Shown here: positions 46,822 through 59,740 of the stretch, in pieces | Layout of the letters: every line of letters starts with the position of its first letter | How positions within the stretch are numbered: the stretch's first letter is position 1 | Assembly: GCA_947650285.1 (NCBI GenBank) | Contig: CANTFL010000921.1 | Span: forward strand, 1 to 64,000 | DNA length: 64,000 bases | From: Hyaloperonospora brassicae | Lineage: Eukaryota > Oomycota > Peronosporomycetes > Peronosporales > Peronosporaceae | Reading direction: 5' to 3' | The notes under the pieces: model-generated | Database searches by the model: none | The model's input: only the letters and a program-made list of their open reading frames with translations | What the model was told of the DNA's origin: nothing | Program-made: the position numbers and the translations under genes

Positions 46822-47289
46822 TCAACAAAGAATACAATGATCGTATTGCCATGCGATTGCTCCGTTAAACTGAGCATGAATCCATGCTGATGAACTCTCA
46901 ATGCCCCATGGATACAGATACACTAGCGAGCGGCGCAGCTGCATGTTCTGAGGGTTTAACTTGTTGACCCGGTTCACACATACAACATATAATCTTATCT
47001 TTTCACAAGTATGGTTCAGCCAGTATGTTTGGCTTATAGAGCCATACGTCTTCTCACGACCGAGATGAACACTCAACGCGGTATCTTGGGCCTCACAGAT
47101 AATGAAATACTTTTTTTCTCTCATCTTGAGTAAACACGATGCGAGGATGATCTACGACATTCGTGCAGCGGCACATTAGACATTGATCGATGAAATGTCG
47201 ATGTATTCTTGCTTGTAAGCGCGCTGCCAATTCTATGTCTAAGTCGGTAAAATACTCGCTTTCAAAAGCACATAGCACAGCTACATTGT
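46822..47289 (-). pseudogene. Integrase relic of the nested Gypsy
   Basis: Minus-strand frames give CTNVVDHPRIVFTQDE followed by a zinc-module-like SVHLGREKTYGSISQTYW and a partly kept Cys pair region (LYVVCVNRVNKLNPQ). Catalytic motifs are not clear. It is separated from RNase H by the inserted LTR-B. The remaining C-terminal region (about 44.7-46.8 kb) has no usable frame. Confidence 0.65.
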
Positions 47290-48640
47290 TGTGATGGAGG
47301 GGCGATAACACGACTAATGTAAATCTGACTCTCCGATGTATCCCAGAAGACGGACTATTGAAGGGGTACTCCGTTTTCGTATATTACGCTTCCTTTATCA
47401 CTCTGTGTACCCGCCGGTAGGGCGGGCTGCACTCATCTAGGTCGCCTTGTGTCTAGTTAAAAGTCAATTATGTTTGGGATGCGGTCGTGTGTAATAGTGT
47501 AGAAAATTTCACACGATAACGCGTATACTTGTAGGGTGCTTGATATGACTCACCCGGATATCGACGAGATCGCATTGTCTAAAACGCAAATACTTGATGC
47601 TTTAGATCTTCTGAACATCCATATTGTCTGGCGATCTTGTACTTTGTACTTTGCATTTTACAGTATTGCTAATTCCTATCACAGTTAGAGGTTTGTCTGT
47701 AGGGTTCTTGATCACTGGCCAAACAATCAAGGGATATCACTTGATTAAGGTACGCGAGTTCTTCTGATGTCCGGTAACCAGTAATACTATACGAAAGAGA
47801 AGTCAACATGTTTACTTCGAATCATTTGAACTCACTTTGATTTTAAATCAATCAAACCTAGTTTCCCGCTATCATGAGCATGGTATAAGGACCTGTTGCC
47901 CTCCCCTTGCACGACGTGGTCAACTTCAAGCGCTCATCTGGTCGTGCGTTGCGAATCGCGGGATTTGGTACACATTCACTTCATCGCGATCTCCATCCAG
48001 ATCGCTGATCGTGTCGTGTGGTACCCATCCACCCGATCGCTAACGCACACACATCGCGATCTCCATTCCGATCGCAAATCGCGTGGTGCATTTCACACCT
48101 ATGTGACTGCGATCTAATCCGTATGGCGATCTCCATCCATATCGCGAACTCTATGTAGATCGCGGTTGAGTGTTGAAGCATCCTCATACCTGGTACGATC
48201 ACATCATTGATCGCGAGTTACATCTATAATGCGATCTCTAACGATATCTGGTTATATGGTGCAGTATACACCATCTGATCGCATACGCGGTCCAAATCGT
48301 GATCGCGAATCTTGATCTCTTATCCTGATCTCGATATCAGGTTGCGGTACACACCGAAAGGCTTGTGATCGCTTTCTCGGTATTTATCGCTTTCATAATC
48401 CTACACTCGTTTCAAATAGCAATCTTCTCCGTGGCTACGTATGGCGTAAAATATTCCTCGTCCTCATCCTTCATCGTTCTTCTACCTGAAAAAGTAATTA
48501 ACGTTCAATCAATCATCTCCCATTTAACTGATGTAAGTAGGCGAATGCGGTCGTTTCCAATAATCGTTCACTGATCAAACTTAGCCGGACCCCGATCGAT
48601 CATTATGTTTTTTATCGCTTGATCAATTTATCCCCAGTGA
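47290..48640 (+). mobile_element. LTR-B copy (probable solo LTR) inside the nested Gypsy
   Basis: Starts TGTGATGGAGGGGCGATAAC and aligns over its first 640 bp with the reverse strand of 1-713. It lies between the RNase H and integrase relics of the nested element, so it inserted after it. The right end is uncertain; ATCATCAC near 48640 would mirror the TGTGAT start. Its second half holds the GCGATC hairpin repeats. Confidence 0.6.
47985..48390 (+). repeat. Degenerate GCGATC minisatellite
   Basis: Irregularly spaced units of the form GCGATCTCCATCC...ATCGC, each of which can fold on itself (for example GCGATCTCCATCCAGATCGC). About ten units, spacing roughly 30-70 bp, strongly diverged towards the right. 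Confidence 0.7.
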
Positions 48641-50143
48641 TCATCACGGGCAGAGGCCGTGCGATTAAAGTCCGATATGGACGCCGACAGGACCTTTATG
48701 TGAGCGATATCATAGTCATACCTACGCAATAACACGTTGGCCGCCAAATTTTGATCTATTGGCTTGTACTTTATCTTGAAGTTGTACTCGATAAAGAAAT
48801 AAAGCAAGTGATCCATTCTATAAAAAACAAAAGACGACTGCGTCGTAGTGCGCAATGACGAATTGTCGATATCTATTGCAAACGGCTTGGAGCCAAGTAA
48901 ATGAACTCTGAATTTGACGAGAGCATACTTCATTGCAAGCAAGTCTTTGTCATGAACTGGATAGTTCTTCTGTGCTTCTTTCAGCATGTGAGACTCACGC
49001 TCGACATAACGCTCATGACTATCGGGTGAATCTTGCATTAATGCACAGCCAATAGCAACGCCAGATGCGTTACAGACGATACTGAGGGACCGCGCAGGAT
49101 CCGGCAGAGGCAAGACCGGGGTTGAAGTAGGCTCTCAAGTACAGCTTCAAAACATATTTTTGTGTGCTAGTCCAGCACCAATTCATTTTCTTAATAAGTA
49201 GTTTAGATAATGGCCGAACTACGTCTGACTAGTTTACACTGTACTCGTGCAAGCAGTTGGCAAGGCCAAGCCAATCGCGTATCTCTTTTTGGTTCATAGG
49301 AACCAGCCAGTTAACTATACCTTTAACCTTAGCTGGATCCGCTCGTAAGCCTAGCTTACCTATGAAGCATCCGATAGAAGAGATTTCTTGAGCGTCAACG
49401 AGGCATTTGAATGCGTTTTTATACAGCTTTTCGTGCGCACGCACTCAAGCACTGATTGTGAATGTTCAATATGATTGTCTATGGCGGACCGACTGTTCGA
49501 TGCACGACTATGCGTAAAAATGTCATCAAAGTGCGTTTGCGCATATCGTCGATGAGGTCTATACAATTGCGTCACGAGACGAATGAATGTAGCTGGTTCA
49601 TTGGACGGCCCTCGAGGCATTAAAAACTACTCCCAAAGATACCGCTTGGAGTGCTGACCTCATTTAGCGGGATATCGTTGACTTGCATTATCCATTGGTA
49701 CTAACATCGACAAGGTCGAGTGCAATGAATCAGGTACGTCCGAACATAGCGTTCTAAAGCAGACCTTTTCAAGGAATCAGTGTTTGATCCTGTATGGCGG
49801 TTGCACTCAGCCTATTGAAAGCGTAAACAATGCGCCACTTACCAATCGGCTTGTAATCAAATAACATGGGCGTAGAATGGGGAGTCTTACTCTCTTGAAC
49901 CATCCCAGTTGCGTGCTTAGCATGAAGAAAAGTCTTCAATGACGTCACAAGGTTCTTTTGGCAAGGGCCGCTGCCTTGTGACGCAGTATTTGGCTCCAAG
50001 AACCAGTTCAATTTTATGACGAGCACCTCTATCAGGAGGCAAAACGGACGGTGATTCATTACACACCATGTCTTGAATACCTTAACCAAATGATAAAAAA
50101 GGATCTGTAGGATCCTCAAGTATCGAAGCTCCACCACCGGCAC
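48628..50143 (-). pseudogene. Reverse transcriptase-RNase H relic of the nested Gypsy
   Basis: Successive minus-strand frames show the template-grip region (IGKWRIVYAFNRLSA), the active-site segment THFDDIFTHSRAS (YFDD altered to HFDD), the connection region (LGLRADPAKVKGIVNW, IRDWLGLANCLHEYS) and RNase H (SIVCNASGVAIGCALMQ, KNYPVHDKDLLAMKYALVKF). Frames change at least three times. Confidence 0.85.
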
Positions 50144-50819
50144 CGAGTATCATCTTCGTGGGTTCAATTGCAGACTCATCTGTGTGTGATAGATAGTTCA
50201 GATCAGTCTCGGGGCGGATCACTACAAGGTTGAATTAGTCACCTGCCTTTATGCTTGAATAGACTCACCATCTGACATTCCTTCTGGCTCAACAGAGCAT
50301 TCAAAGATGCGTAATTCTTAAAGCTGATACTACCATATATGTGACCAGTCACTCCATTGACAAATGTATGTAGTATATCACTACTACTATCACTATGCAA
50401 TGAAAAGGACGGTTTGCGTTTAAAATTGGCTGTCTGACGTTTCCGTCGTCTCATTGACGAGAATTCACATCTCATAGAGGTCGCGACAAAGGTTTCACCC
50501 TGTTTATTGAAAACCCATTACGTGTACAATACGAGAGCGATGTTCTTACCGACATCGTGTAACTTGTTCCTTAACTCGAAGACTTCACGATGTGGATCTA
50601 TACTTGCCACTCCACGCAAATCATTCGAGACCGACACGAGATGTCTCGTCTCTAGGCCAGTAATGCTTGCAACATTTAGTAATATGCCATCGCTATGAGC
50701 ACCACTTAACGTAATAGGTGACGCGTCACTGTGGAATAGTAGTTATTCAAATCTGTTCACTCATAGTATCAACGTACAAACACAACATTAGCCGAGCTTA
50801 GTCGGCGCAGCGAGCTAAT

Positions 50820-51230
50820 ACGTGAGGGTTTGACTCGCGGTTTGCTCCTTCGGGGATCAGTTGTGTCTCTCGCCTAACTGATTCCTTACAACCAATTCCT
50901 CTAGTAGTCTGCCTGCACTCAGCAGCTTCTAGACCTTTCAATTCCAGTTACTCTACACAAAAAGATGGAAGCCGGCGCTCACGCATTGTTTTACAGGTCC
51001 CCGGGCGCAGTGTCCGCCCGACTAGAAGATTTACAGTGCTCTCGGCCGAGGCCCACCGGATTGTTGCTCGACAAGACTTTCAACATTGTCGTCGATTGGG
51101 TCACCGGCTTGTCACTTGACAAGACTCAACAGTACCGGCTATTGGGCACTGGATCGTCGTCGACGAGGATCCCTATTTCGCTGGTAGCAAGTGTTTTCCA
51201 CCCCGGGAACTCCTGATATCTTGGCACTAC
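50820..51230 (+). other. GC-rich patch with an 83-codon frame
   Basis: Unlike its AT-rich surroundings this patch is GC-rich and holds an ATG-initiated frame at 50965-51216 (MEAGAHALFYRSPGAV...). It contains two similar segments, LLLDKTFN and LSLDKTQQ. It lies where the nested Gypsy should have its protease region, on the opposite strand. It may be a small later insertion; no family recognised. Confidence 0.3.
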
Positions 51231-52340
51231 CATTAGAAAAATCTACAAGCTATGCCTCTCGTAATTCGACGGCAGGCATAATCCAGCCCACTCAGAGACT
51301 TACCTTCAGTTCACGCGTGTCTTGGACGTAAAAAAAGTTTTGCACTGTATTGACTTTCGCTTATTCACTTGCAGTAGAGACAACGTGCGTGGCCTCCCTC
51401 TTCCCACATTCACATAGAAAATGAAATTAATAGCTGGAAGATCTTGCCGAGTCTAGACTTGTCGAGCTTGGACTTGTCACGTGACGCCTTGATTGGTGCA
51501 TAATCTTGTAAGTAAAAATCTACATCACATCACCATTCGTCGATGTGCCTAGCACGGTACTTGCGTCATGACAGATCTAAATATCAGGTAATCCGACAAA
51601 ATAATTTCCAGCACACTCGTCAATCCAGGAAGTGGCTCGCGCCAATAGCGCCTTTGAACTCTAGCATAGAAGGGTTTATGACTCCCCAAATCTCCGCTAG
51701 AATAGTTCGCTTTTTGCATGATGACTTATCCCTCCAATCAAAATATGGCTTATGTATCTCCAGCCATACTTATCCGAAAAATGAGATCAAGTATCGTGTC
51801 TTAGTCAAGTTATAGACAGCGTTCCACGCAAATAAGTCCAAGGAATTCACGCTTAAATTGATGACAATCTTTGGCGATGTGACACACCATATTTTTGCCA
51901 TACGAACGGTATGAGTCTCACTGTCTTGCGCTTACAGCGCTCCAAAATACGATTTACTCCATCCAGGACACGACGACGCAAAAAATTGCATGACGCTCCT
52001 GACACTAAATGATTCGTCCAAGATTTATCGAATCCGTATACAGTTGCTTTACCACAAGTACGACCGACTTGCAAACACACTCAGTGTCATAGAGCACAGA
52101 GCTGCGAAAGGATGATCTATATTTACCATCCTAAGGTCCTACATAACCCAGTTTATCCCCAGTTAGGGCATTATGCATACTAGGAGATGACGTTTTCCCG
52201 TAAATCAACAGATTTCTGGCTATTATCCGTGTTTTAACTCATGTGGTCCTGTCACTGATTGTGCAACGGGCACCCGGAACGTGAATGCTTAGTACTTTCG
52301 AAAGTATAGCAACGACGGATAACGCGTGGTGCTCAGCGAC

Positions 52341-53108
52341 TTATAGCTCTGTCCAATCTTCACTGTTTCCCTCAGCATTGATGAGATCCCTTGATTCAGG
52401 TATAGAAGACGCTGAAGTGCTCATGGAGCTTGCTCTGGTAGCGTCCAGGCTATACCCATTGTAACCAAGCTTAGCAAGCTTGATGTTATAGTACGCGTTT
52501 TGCGCTATTTCAATCCCCACATCTAAGTTGGTGGAGTGGATAGGGAAGTATACGGTTACAGTGGGGTGAAAAGGAAGTCCTTCTATAAACACCTTTACGT
52601 GGACTAACTTTGGAAGATGATCGCTTTTTAAAGAAGAAGTATGTGTCCTCAACTTTTGGACATAGTCCGACAACACATTATTGCCATGATGGGTAGATCA
52701 GAAGCGTTATCGCACTCAATATGCCTGGTCAGGTGACAGAAAGTGCGAAGACCCTTAAGCACCTAACACTTTCTAATATGGTAAAGGCGACATCAATAGA
52801 CGCACTTTCCGTAAGTTTTTATACTTTTGCTCTGTCAGCGATCCTATTGATCGTTACCGTGACTCTCTTATGCTCGGTTTGTATCATACCTGGCCTATGA
52901 GCTATCTCTACCTCGCGGATCTAGAGGATGTTATTCTTATACTCTCGGTCGAAGTAGGGATTATGTCCAACTTAACTGGTTCAGGCTTAGTCCCGTCGTC
53001 TAAAATAGATACATAACGTGTAGGCATAACCAACGCTTTTTGGCCCTGAAAATTCCTTACAATGTTCGTATCGTGTTGCAAAAATGTCTTAACACGTACT
53101 TTTAGCAC
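52341..53108 (-). pseudogene. Gag relic of the nested Gypsy
   Basis: Minus-strand frames 53108-52908 and 52676-52341 give capsid-like segments (PVKLDI...; then YVQKLRTHTSS... KVFIEGLPFHPTVTVYF). They lie just inside the 5' LTR as expected. They are separated by stops. Confidence 0.55.
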
Positions 53109-53273
53109 ATCTAGACCTTAAGCAGCTAAGGAATCTACATACTCAGACCCTTCGTCCGCAGTCAGCTCATCAAAGCGACCTTTATTGTTCAAAGAGGGTA
53201 ATATATTGTTTCATATTCCGAAAGAAACAGTATTGAGGACCCAGGATACAAATCCGCTACAAGTGATACTAAG

Positions 53274-53733
53274 TGAAACGGTGTTTACATCGCCTTAAGT
53301 TATATGGAGCCATTTACGCTATTAAAAAGCAGCTTTAGATGAAAGAACTAGAATCAGAGAGTCAACGAGCCCAAAGATATTACGATCCTTGTTCCAGAAA
53401 AAAACGGTTTATGAATCACAGCACAGAGTGCTCAAAGCAGTTGACTTAACGAGGCGTTTTCGAAACGCTTTACGATTGCAAGACGCATTAGGAAGGCACT
53501 TGTATTCTGAGGATCAAAAGAAGAACTGACCGTTATTTGTTTTGTCGAAAAGAACACCTACGACAATATGTACCTAATCTAGATACTAAAGTTCTAATTA
53601 TATCCTTTTTTACAGATTTTGTATTTGGTAACTGAGACACATCAGCCCCTAATAACTGATATGGTGTTCTAATATCATTTAAATGGGACTTCGTCCTAGG
53701 TGTAAACCAGACGTGTTGTGTAACCCCGAAACA
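53274..53733 (-). repeat. 5' LTR of the nested Gypsy
   Basis: Direct repeat of 44159-44618, ending GTAACCCCGAAACA where the other copy has CCCCGTTACA. Confidence 0.82.
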
Positions 53734-56700
53734 TAGTCAGTAGGGGCGGATCGCCCTGCTGATTTAGCTATCTTAAAAGAATTCGCAAATTCCTTCTCAA
53801 GAGTTGATCCAGATACACAGTCGTTGTGTGATAGTTCACTTTGGTAATGAGTTTACTTCGTATCACCTTCATTATCGAAGCGACTAGATGCTTTGGTCAC
53901 TTCGGGCCCTAGTCAGCTGAAAGACATTCAAAAATTCATACCGCCTTTTGCATGAGGTTTGTAGGCTTAAGTTCGCTGAGCGCGAAACATCTCCTACGAA
54001 AATGAAAGGGCGCGTTGCAACAAGCGCATCCGGATCCGTGAAGAAATGTGCATTGGGGACCCAATACAAATATTTTTTAAAAACACTAAAATGACGAATT
54101 CATCGTGCTCGACTTATGTGACATATTTAATTTCATGCTCGGCCTAACATGTCTCATAAAGCGAGCCATGGATCAGTTGGAAGCATCATTCCGTAAAGAT
54201 ACATGCCGCTTGTTCATCAGTGGGCCATCTGATGAAAATATTGTGGCGTTTAAATGCGCTCATATGTTCAAAGAAGGAGACATGTAGCCTCACACGTGTT
54301 CCGACCGTTAGAGAGACTGCATATCACGTCGATGCAGTAGATCACTACATTGTGATGCGGGAGGCATGTAGCTGAGTTATAACACATGCAGTGCCGAAGG
54401 ATAACCACTCAATAAAACTTATGTGTATAGGAATATAGGTGTCTGTCTGGACGACAAAATCCTAAATAAATATCTTAGTCGACCTTGGGATACCTTGTTA
54501 TGTATTGGTGGACCATATCGTCCCTGGTTAAGGGCCCAACTGGTATTCCGTAGTTGAACGAAGAGTCGACCATTTTTAACCCAAGCGTAGTAAAGCTGCC
54601 ACAGTGAAATGGAGTTGATGGAATGATTCATTTCGTACTTGTGGTTCAACAGGCCCACATTATGTTTACATAAGAAAAGACCTCATAGGATGAGTAGATA
54701 CGGTTTGGGGTAGCAATTGAGACATTTTATGCCATTGCAAACGTCAAATAACGTGTACGCTTTTGAAAACCTGATCTCTTCGTGCCTCACAAGGTCTTTT
54801 CGCAGAATATCCAATTGCCGACGCTCAGCCCTAACCAATTTTGCGAGATCGCCTCCTTTCAATGTCAAGAAGATCTGCACACTCCCTTCTTTAGACAAGT
54901 GTGCCATCGATAAAGATTAACGTTGATCTTTACAGAAAGAAATCAGTGCTTTATTGCTGATCGATTCACGAAAACACTCTTATAAAAAGACTTAAAATCA
55001 AGAATACGCGTCTAAATAAAGAGATATACTCAGCACATTTCCGTTAAGCAAGGACTTGATCGAATGTAAGGAAAGATTCCTCAATCCGTGCCGTGCAAGT
55101 CGCCAGAGGGTAGAGGAACTCGTCACAAGATCGAACTAAAACACGACTTAAGGAACTGTAATATGAAGGCAAAGAAACTACATCATTATAAAGATTTAGC
55201 GATCGACCTGATCTGTTGTAGATCGTTTAGGTGCGGCCATGAGAGGTAATTGACTTACCCGCGTTATTCTTCGGTCTCCAGAATGCATAAAGCCACAGAA
55301 AAGGGCGGTTGGTGCACGTATTGACCCATTTAAATGCTTCAACGGAACCATGTACGACTCCGATGTCTACGAAGAACGTCATTATAGGTGGTATTATAAC
55401 GAGAAAAGTCATTCCGTCCAGAGATTTGATAAATGGCCTTGTTCAAAATAGTTTGAGGGAAAACACATCTTGCGCATAGCAGTGAGAAGCAATAGTGGTA
55501 TCATCCGGAAGCGTCTACTGATACCACAAGGGCTTTGTTGCGCCGTTAGTACATTTTACAAACTCATTTCGAATCAGTTTAGATTTCCGCAGAATTTCGC
55601 ACCGAGTCCCTTCAACGATAGGTTCGACCGTGGCCTGTTAATGTAAGGAAATTCAGACTTGGAAGTCCAACAAATTCACTTTTAAAAGCCTCTCAAACTT
55701 ACGCGCGAGCATAAGTTTTACGCCAATCACAAACGGTCTTTATCTAATACTATCGGTAAACTACTTATAGGGTGTATTCTCTATACAAATAGCGTACATC
55801 TTGACCGAAAAAAATATTAAGACAATCATCTTCTGTCGAGTGCCTGTTGATGTCAAGGATATATATGAGTTTCTTAGCTTAGCGATGTCCTTGCAAAATA
55901 ATTCGCGCAACCACGATGAGTTGAAAGCGTATATTTTTTTGCATTCTAATGAATGAGGGAAACAATCTTGGAGTGTAAAATATCAGCAACCCTATGAACA
56001 TAACAAGAAGAGACTGATACAATCGACATTGTTAACGATTGCACATCAGGACAGAACGTTTTATGCGGTATGCAGCCCCAGATAGTTTGTAATTGGCTGA
56101 AAGTTGATGCAATACGACACAGACGGTGCGGAACCCGTCATCTGGTATCAGCCGCGACACCTGCAACCTGCTGAGCACAATTATGACAATCAAAAGTTTT
56201 GTATGCTGTATGCACTAAACAAGTTTCATATATATCGCTTAAAGAATAGACCATGTGTCGTTTGATGCAGCCCAGGCTTCATTATGCACGGCCGTAAAGA
56301 ATTTACACTTCTCGCAAGTCATGGTGGGGGGTATAATTATTCGCGGATTATAATGCTCCGTAAATCATTAACAGGACATCCCAAAGTCGTCGATGGCTTT
56401 CTATCACGTCAGCCTGATATAGAGCCGTCTGCTTCTTCCAGCAGTGAGGATAAATCCACTGTTGCATATCTAAATAGCATCGTTTATTTGTCGAGCTCTT
56501 TCGACATTATGAGACATGCGTACGCACAAAGGTAAGTAATTCTGCGTCAAATACAATTCGCTCGGATCTATCCTGTAGAGCATTGAAGAGATCGACAGAA
56601 GCGTATCAGCTACGAATTGATCGATGCAAAACCCTAGACGGACTGCTGTTATAACCCACAAGTGCCATAGGTACACCACTTATTTTTCGGGCTTATCAGG

Positions 56701-59700
56701 ATGATCTTTGCTTTCCAATCATAATTAGGTATGAAGATAAACTAATAAGCGGGCATTGTTCACGCAAGATTAATGATATTGCGATAAAACGAGATATTTT
56801 ATGGCAATGAAGGTCCCCAACCTAGCGCAAATGCATCTGTTCTTGTGATGTTCCATAAATACTGAAGCATTCTTCATCATCCCGTGACCAATGATGGTTC
56901 CACCGGGATAGTTCTGAGATAATGTTGCCATGAACTTCGTCTTCGGTCGACGAAGATTCCAAGAGTTCTGTATTGTTATTTTATTGTTCAATTCCGAAAG
57001 ATGGTTCAGATTGTTGTTTTGATTGAAGTCGATATCAGCAGAGAAGTGTGCTCGTATCATTAATCGACACAGTATTTCTGATTCCTTGTCTTCCTTGTAA
57101 AATTGACTTTAATCGTTGCCCTCGGTCAACGAAGGAGTGTATCAATCCGTGTTCCGTACCACGTGAACACTGTTGCGGATAACTGCTTCTAATATTTCAA
57201 GTATAATCAGTCAGAAAACACTTGATATTCGAGTTCTCTAAGCGATAATTCGTGGTTACGCTCATTTGTTTACGAGTTTAAGTGGATCTCTACCGATTTC
57301 TGTTCTTGCCAATATCAAATCAGTGCATGCACCAACACCGAACAATACATTCTTTGGGTATGTCTTACGCCATTCCCGCATGCCCACCTTGTTAGGGTGA
57401 CTATGGTTAAAGGGGAAGGAATCTGCTTAATCTATAACCTGTTTTTTATCGCATTAAATACCGACGATTACGTCGAAATGAACGATATTAATTACGACAT
57501 GATAGACATTAAAGAATACATATCCAGTAATACCGTTGAGGCTGCGGCTAACTTATATAGTGATGACAATACGGATATATTCACCACCTTCAGCGACTAC
57601 ATCAGCGATGACGACGAGATCCTCGCTAAAAATGATAATCATCTCTTTGCAGTGCGCATAATTCGGTCGAAAAAAAAGTGCGACTCAGCAGGGGGTTTAC
57701 TGCTGGCATGAGAAGTAGTGATCCGTTTCGTTCAGAATATCAATGCGGAAGAGGTAAATCAATTTAAACTAACGCTAACAAACAGGAAAGATGGAATGTT
57801 CTTATTTCCAACTAAGGTATTACATTCTACCTTGTGTCAAAAACTTATCGAGACATGTATTCATTACGTGTGTAGCAGAAAAATTTGACCAAATACATCG
57901 ACCCGTTTCGCGTGATACGTCGACTAGAAAACGCATGCACAGCTGTCACGTAGGATGTATATACATCTTACGTAAACATACCTATCACATACCATAATCT
58001 CCATTCGATATATGCGACCATGCTACAAAACGTTTATGTGGTCATGTAAAGAAGACATCTTGCTACTTTATTATAAGATCTCTTTTCGTTCACTACATAT
58101 TGAGATCGGGATGATAAACTCTCTTTTCAACATTCAGTATTGAAAAACAATCCTTGGTGTGATCCAAAAGTCGATCAGGCGTGTTTGCCGCTAGTGTCAA
58201 TATCGTATCTTAACTCAGACGTTACGCGACCCAATTCCTAAAAGTCAAGCTGGTCTAACTGTTGAGACGTGTCAGGTCTTTCACTACCACCGCATCCGTT
58301 TATGGGCTGCGCAGGGGCCAAAAATTTCCATAAGACTTTAGATTAAACCAATGTGACCTGAAGGAACGTCGAAAGAACTATATTATCTGGTGGCGCGGGA
58401 ATCGTCCTACGTGGTATTGTTGATATCGATTCTGCTAAATAATGATCAACGGTATATGCCTTGTATAACAGTCCGACGAGGCCTATCAGGTTTCTTAGAG
58501 GAGCTGTTGCATTACGAACGGCTATTCGGATTGTAAAAAAATTTGCAAGAGTGCAATATTTTCTTACATCTCTGAAGGGATAGTTGTCATCCAATATGGA
58601 CGGTGGAAGCCGATATCCTCCCAAAGTTCTCAATTATACTTTTCGGCAAACCCTGACACAAATTGCTCCATGAGAGAAAGAACAAAACCGTTTCTCTCGA
58701 CAATAGATTAACCTCGTATCACGGTCTGATTAGAGTCGTTTTCTATAGCTGTTTGGAGGTGCATCAAGTCTGTTGAGCCAGACCTCACAGGTCGAAGTAT
58801 CACATTATGTAGACAATTGCATTCCAAGCTTGATCCAACGTGTGTCCTTCACGACTACACTTTCCGTTTTACCCTCGATATCCAAAGAAGACATCGACGT
58901 AGAAGTTTTGTACCGCGAAGATTGCTCGCACGGACGTCAAGGCCATTTCGCCTTAACGAATTGAACCAGAGATATCGATCCCGTACAATGGACATTTCAG
59001 ATGTTTGACCCATATACTACGGGATGAAAAACACGGATAATTCTCAAAGACGAGACTCGGTATGTTATGGGCTCTTTTCTCCTACGTGGTGTCTAAAGAA
59101 GTACTGACATCTCGATTATCGCAATTTTACCGATCGCTTTGACTCCAGTGAATCCGATTAGAATCACCGCTAACACCACGGAGGATAAGACCTTCGAGCC
59201 AATTATTCACGTCGTGTTCGAGAGATAGATATTACATCTGACCACGGATGAAGCGGCTGATTCATCCGGCGACCCGAAAATCTCTCGATTCCTAGCAATA
59301 CTACCCATTCTGCAACACTCGTATCTCTAAAATGTTTAATTTATGCATCCTATTCGAATGCTACATTTATACCGTTTGACTTATGAACTCTACATGAAGT
59401 TATCGGAGACCTGACACGGAGACTGCGGTTGCACTAGCTACACGTGGTGGATCAACAGGCTCACCTGCAACGATCGCCGTTGCAGGCTCCTCAGTGCAGC
59501 ATCAGGCAGATGATCACCTGCTGCTTAGCTCTGCTGTACTCATTGCAGCTGTACACACCCTTCCAGACGCGTTCTTTGCATCTTTGTCCACAGAGCGCAT
59601 GGACTTGTCAACCGTGCGAAAAAAATCGAAAATAGATTCGACCGAACAACAAGTACTATTCATCTCACAGTGAACAAGCGGTGATGGCTCTGTCACCAAG

Positions 59701-59740
59701 ACTTTGTCAAAAATTCATTTAAGCACATGATGGTTTAGGG
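53734..59740 (+). pseudogene. Decayed pol and antisense region of Gypsy relative (right part)
   Basis: Continues the element interrupted at 44158. It starts TAGTCAGTAGGGGCGGATCG, matching 35450 onward of the intact Gypsy. Landmarks in order: protease flanks at 53.8-54.4 kb (including CATCAG/CTGATG around the 35925 palindrome), reverse transcriptase at 55.0-55.9 kb, the RNase H end (frame 56284-56535), integrase remains at 56.6-57.4 kb, the acidic tail (frame 57397-57711, with SDDDEILA...NHLFAVRI), and antisense-ORF sequence at 58.75-58.95 and about 59.45 kb. A purine run near 59734 may be the old polypurine tract. A 3' LTR beyond it could not be placed with confidence. No frame is usable. Confidence 0.72.

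Larger units (their letters stand above)
44159..53733 (-). mobile_element. Decayed minus-strand Gypsy nested in the relative
   Basis: Bounded by direct repeats of about 460 bp (44159-44618 and 53274-53733). Gag, reverse transcriptase, RNase H and integrase relics all lie on the minus strand in the order expected for a 5' LTR at the high coordinate. DNA left of 44159 and right of 53733 is contiguous in the intact Gypsy (positions around 35450), which proves nesting. Many stops in every domain show it is old. A target duplication could not be recognised. It is itself interrupted by LTR-B at about 47.3-48.6 kb. Confidence 0.82.

Noticed and set aside
47985..48390. Regularly recurring GCGATC units that resemble a repeat-spacer array.
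   Set aside because: Units are degenerate, spacing is irregular, and the context is a eukaryotic LTR; not a CRISPR.
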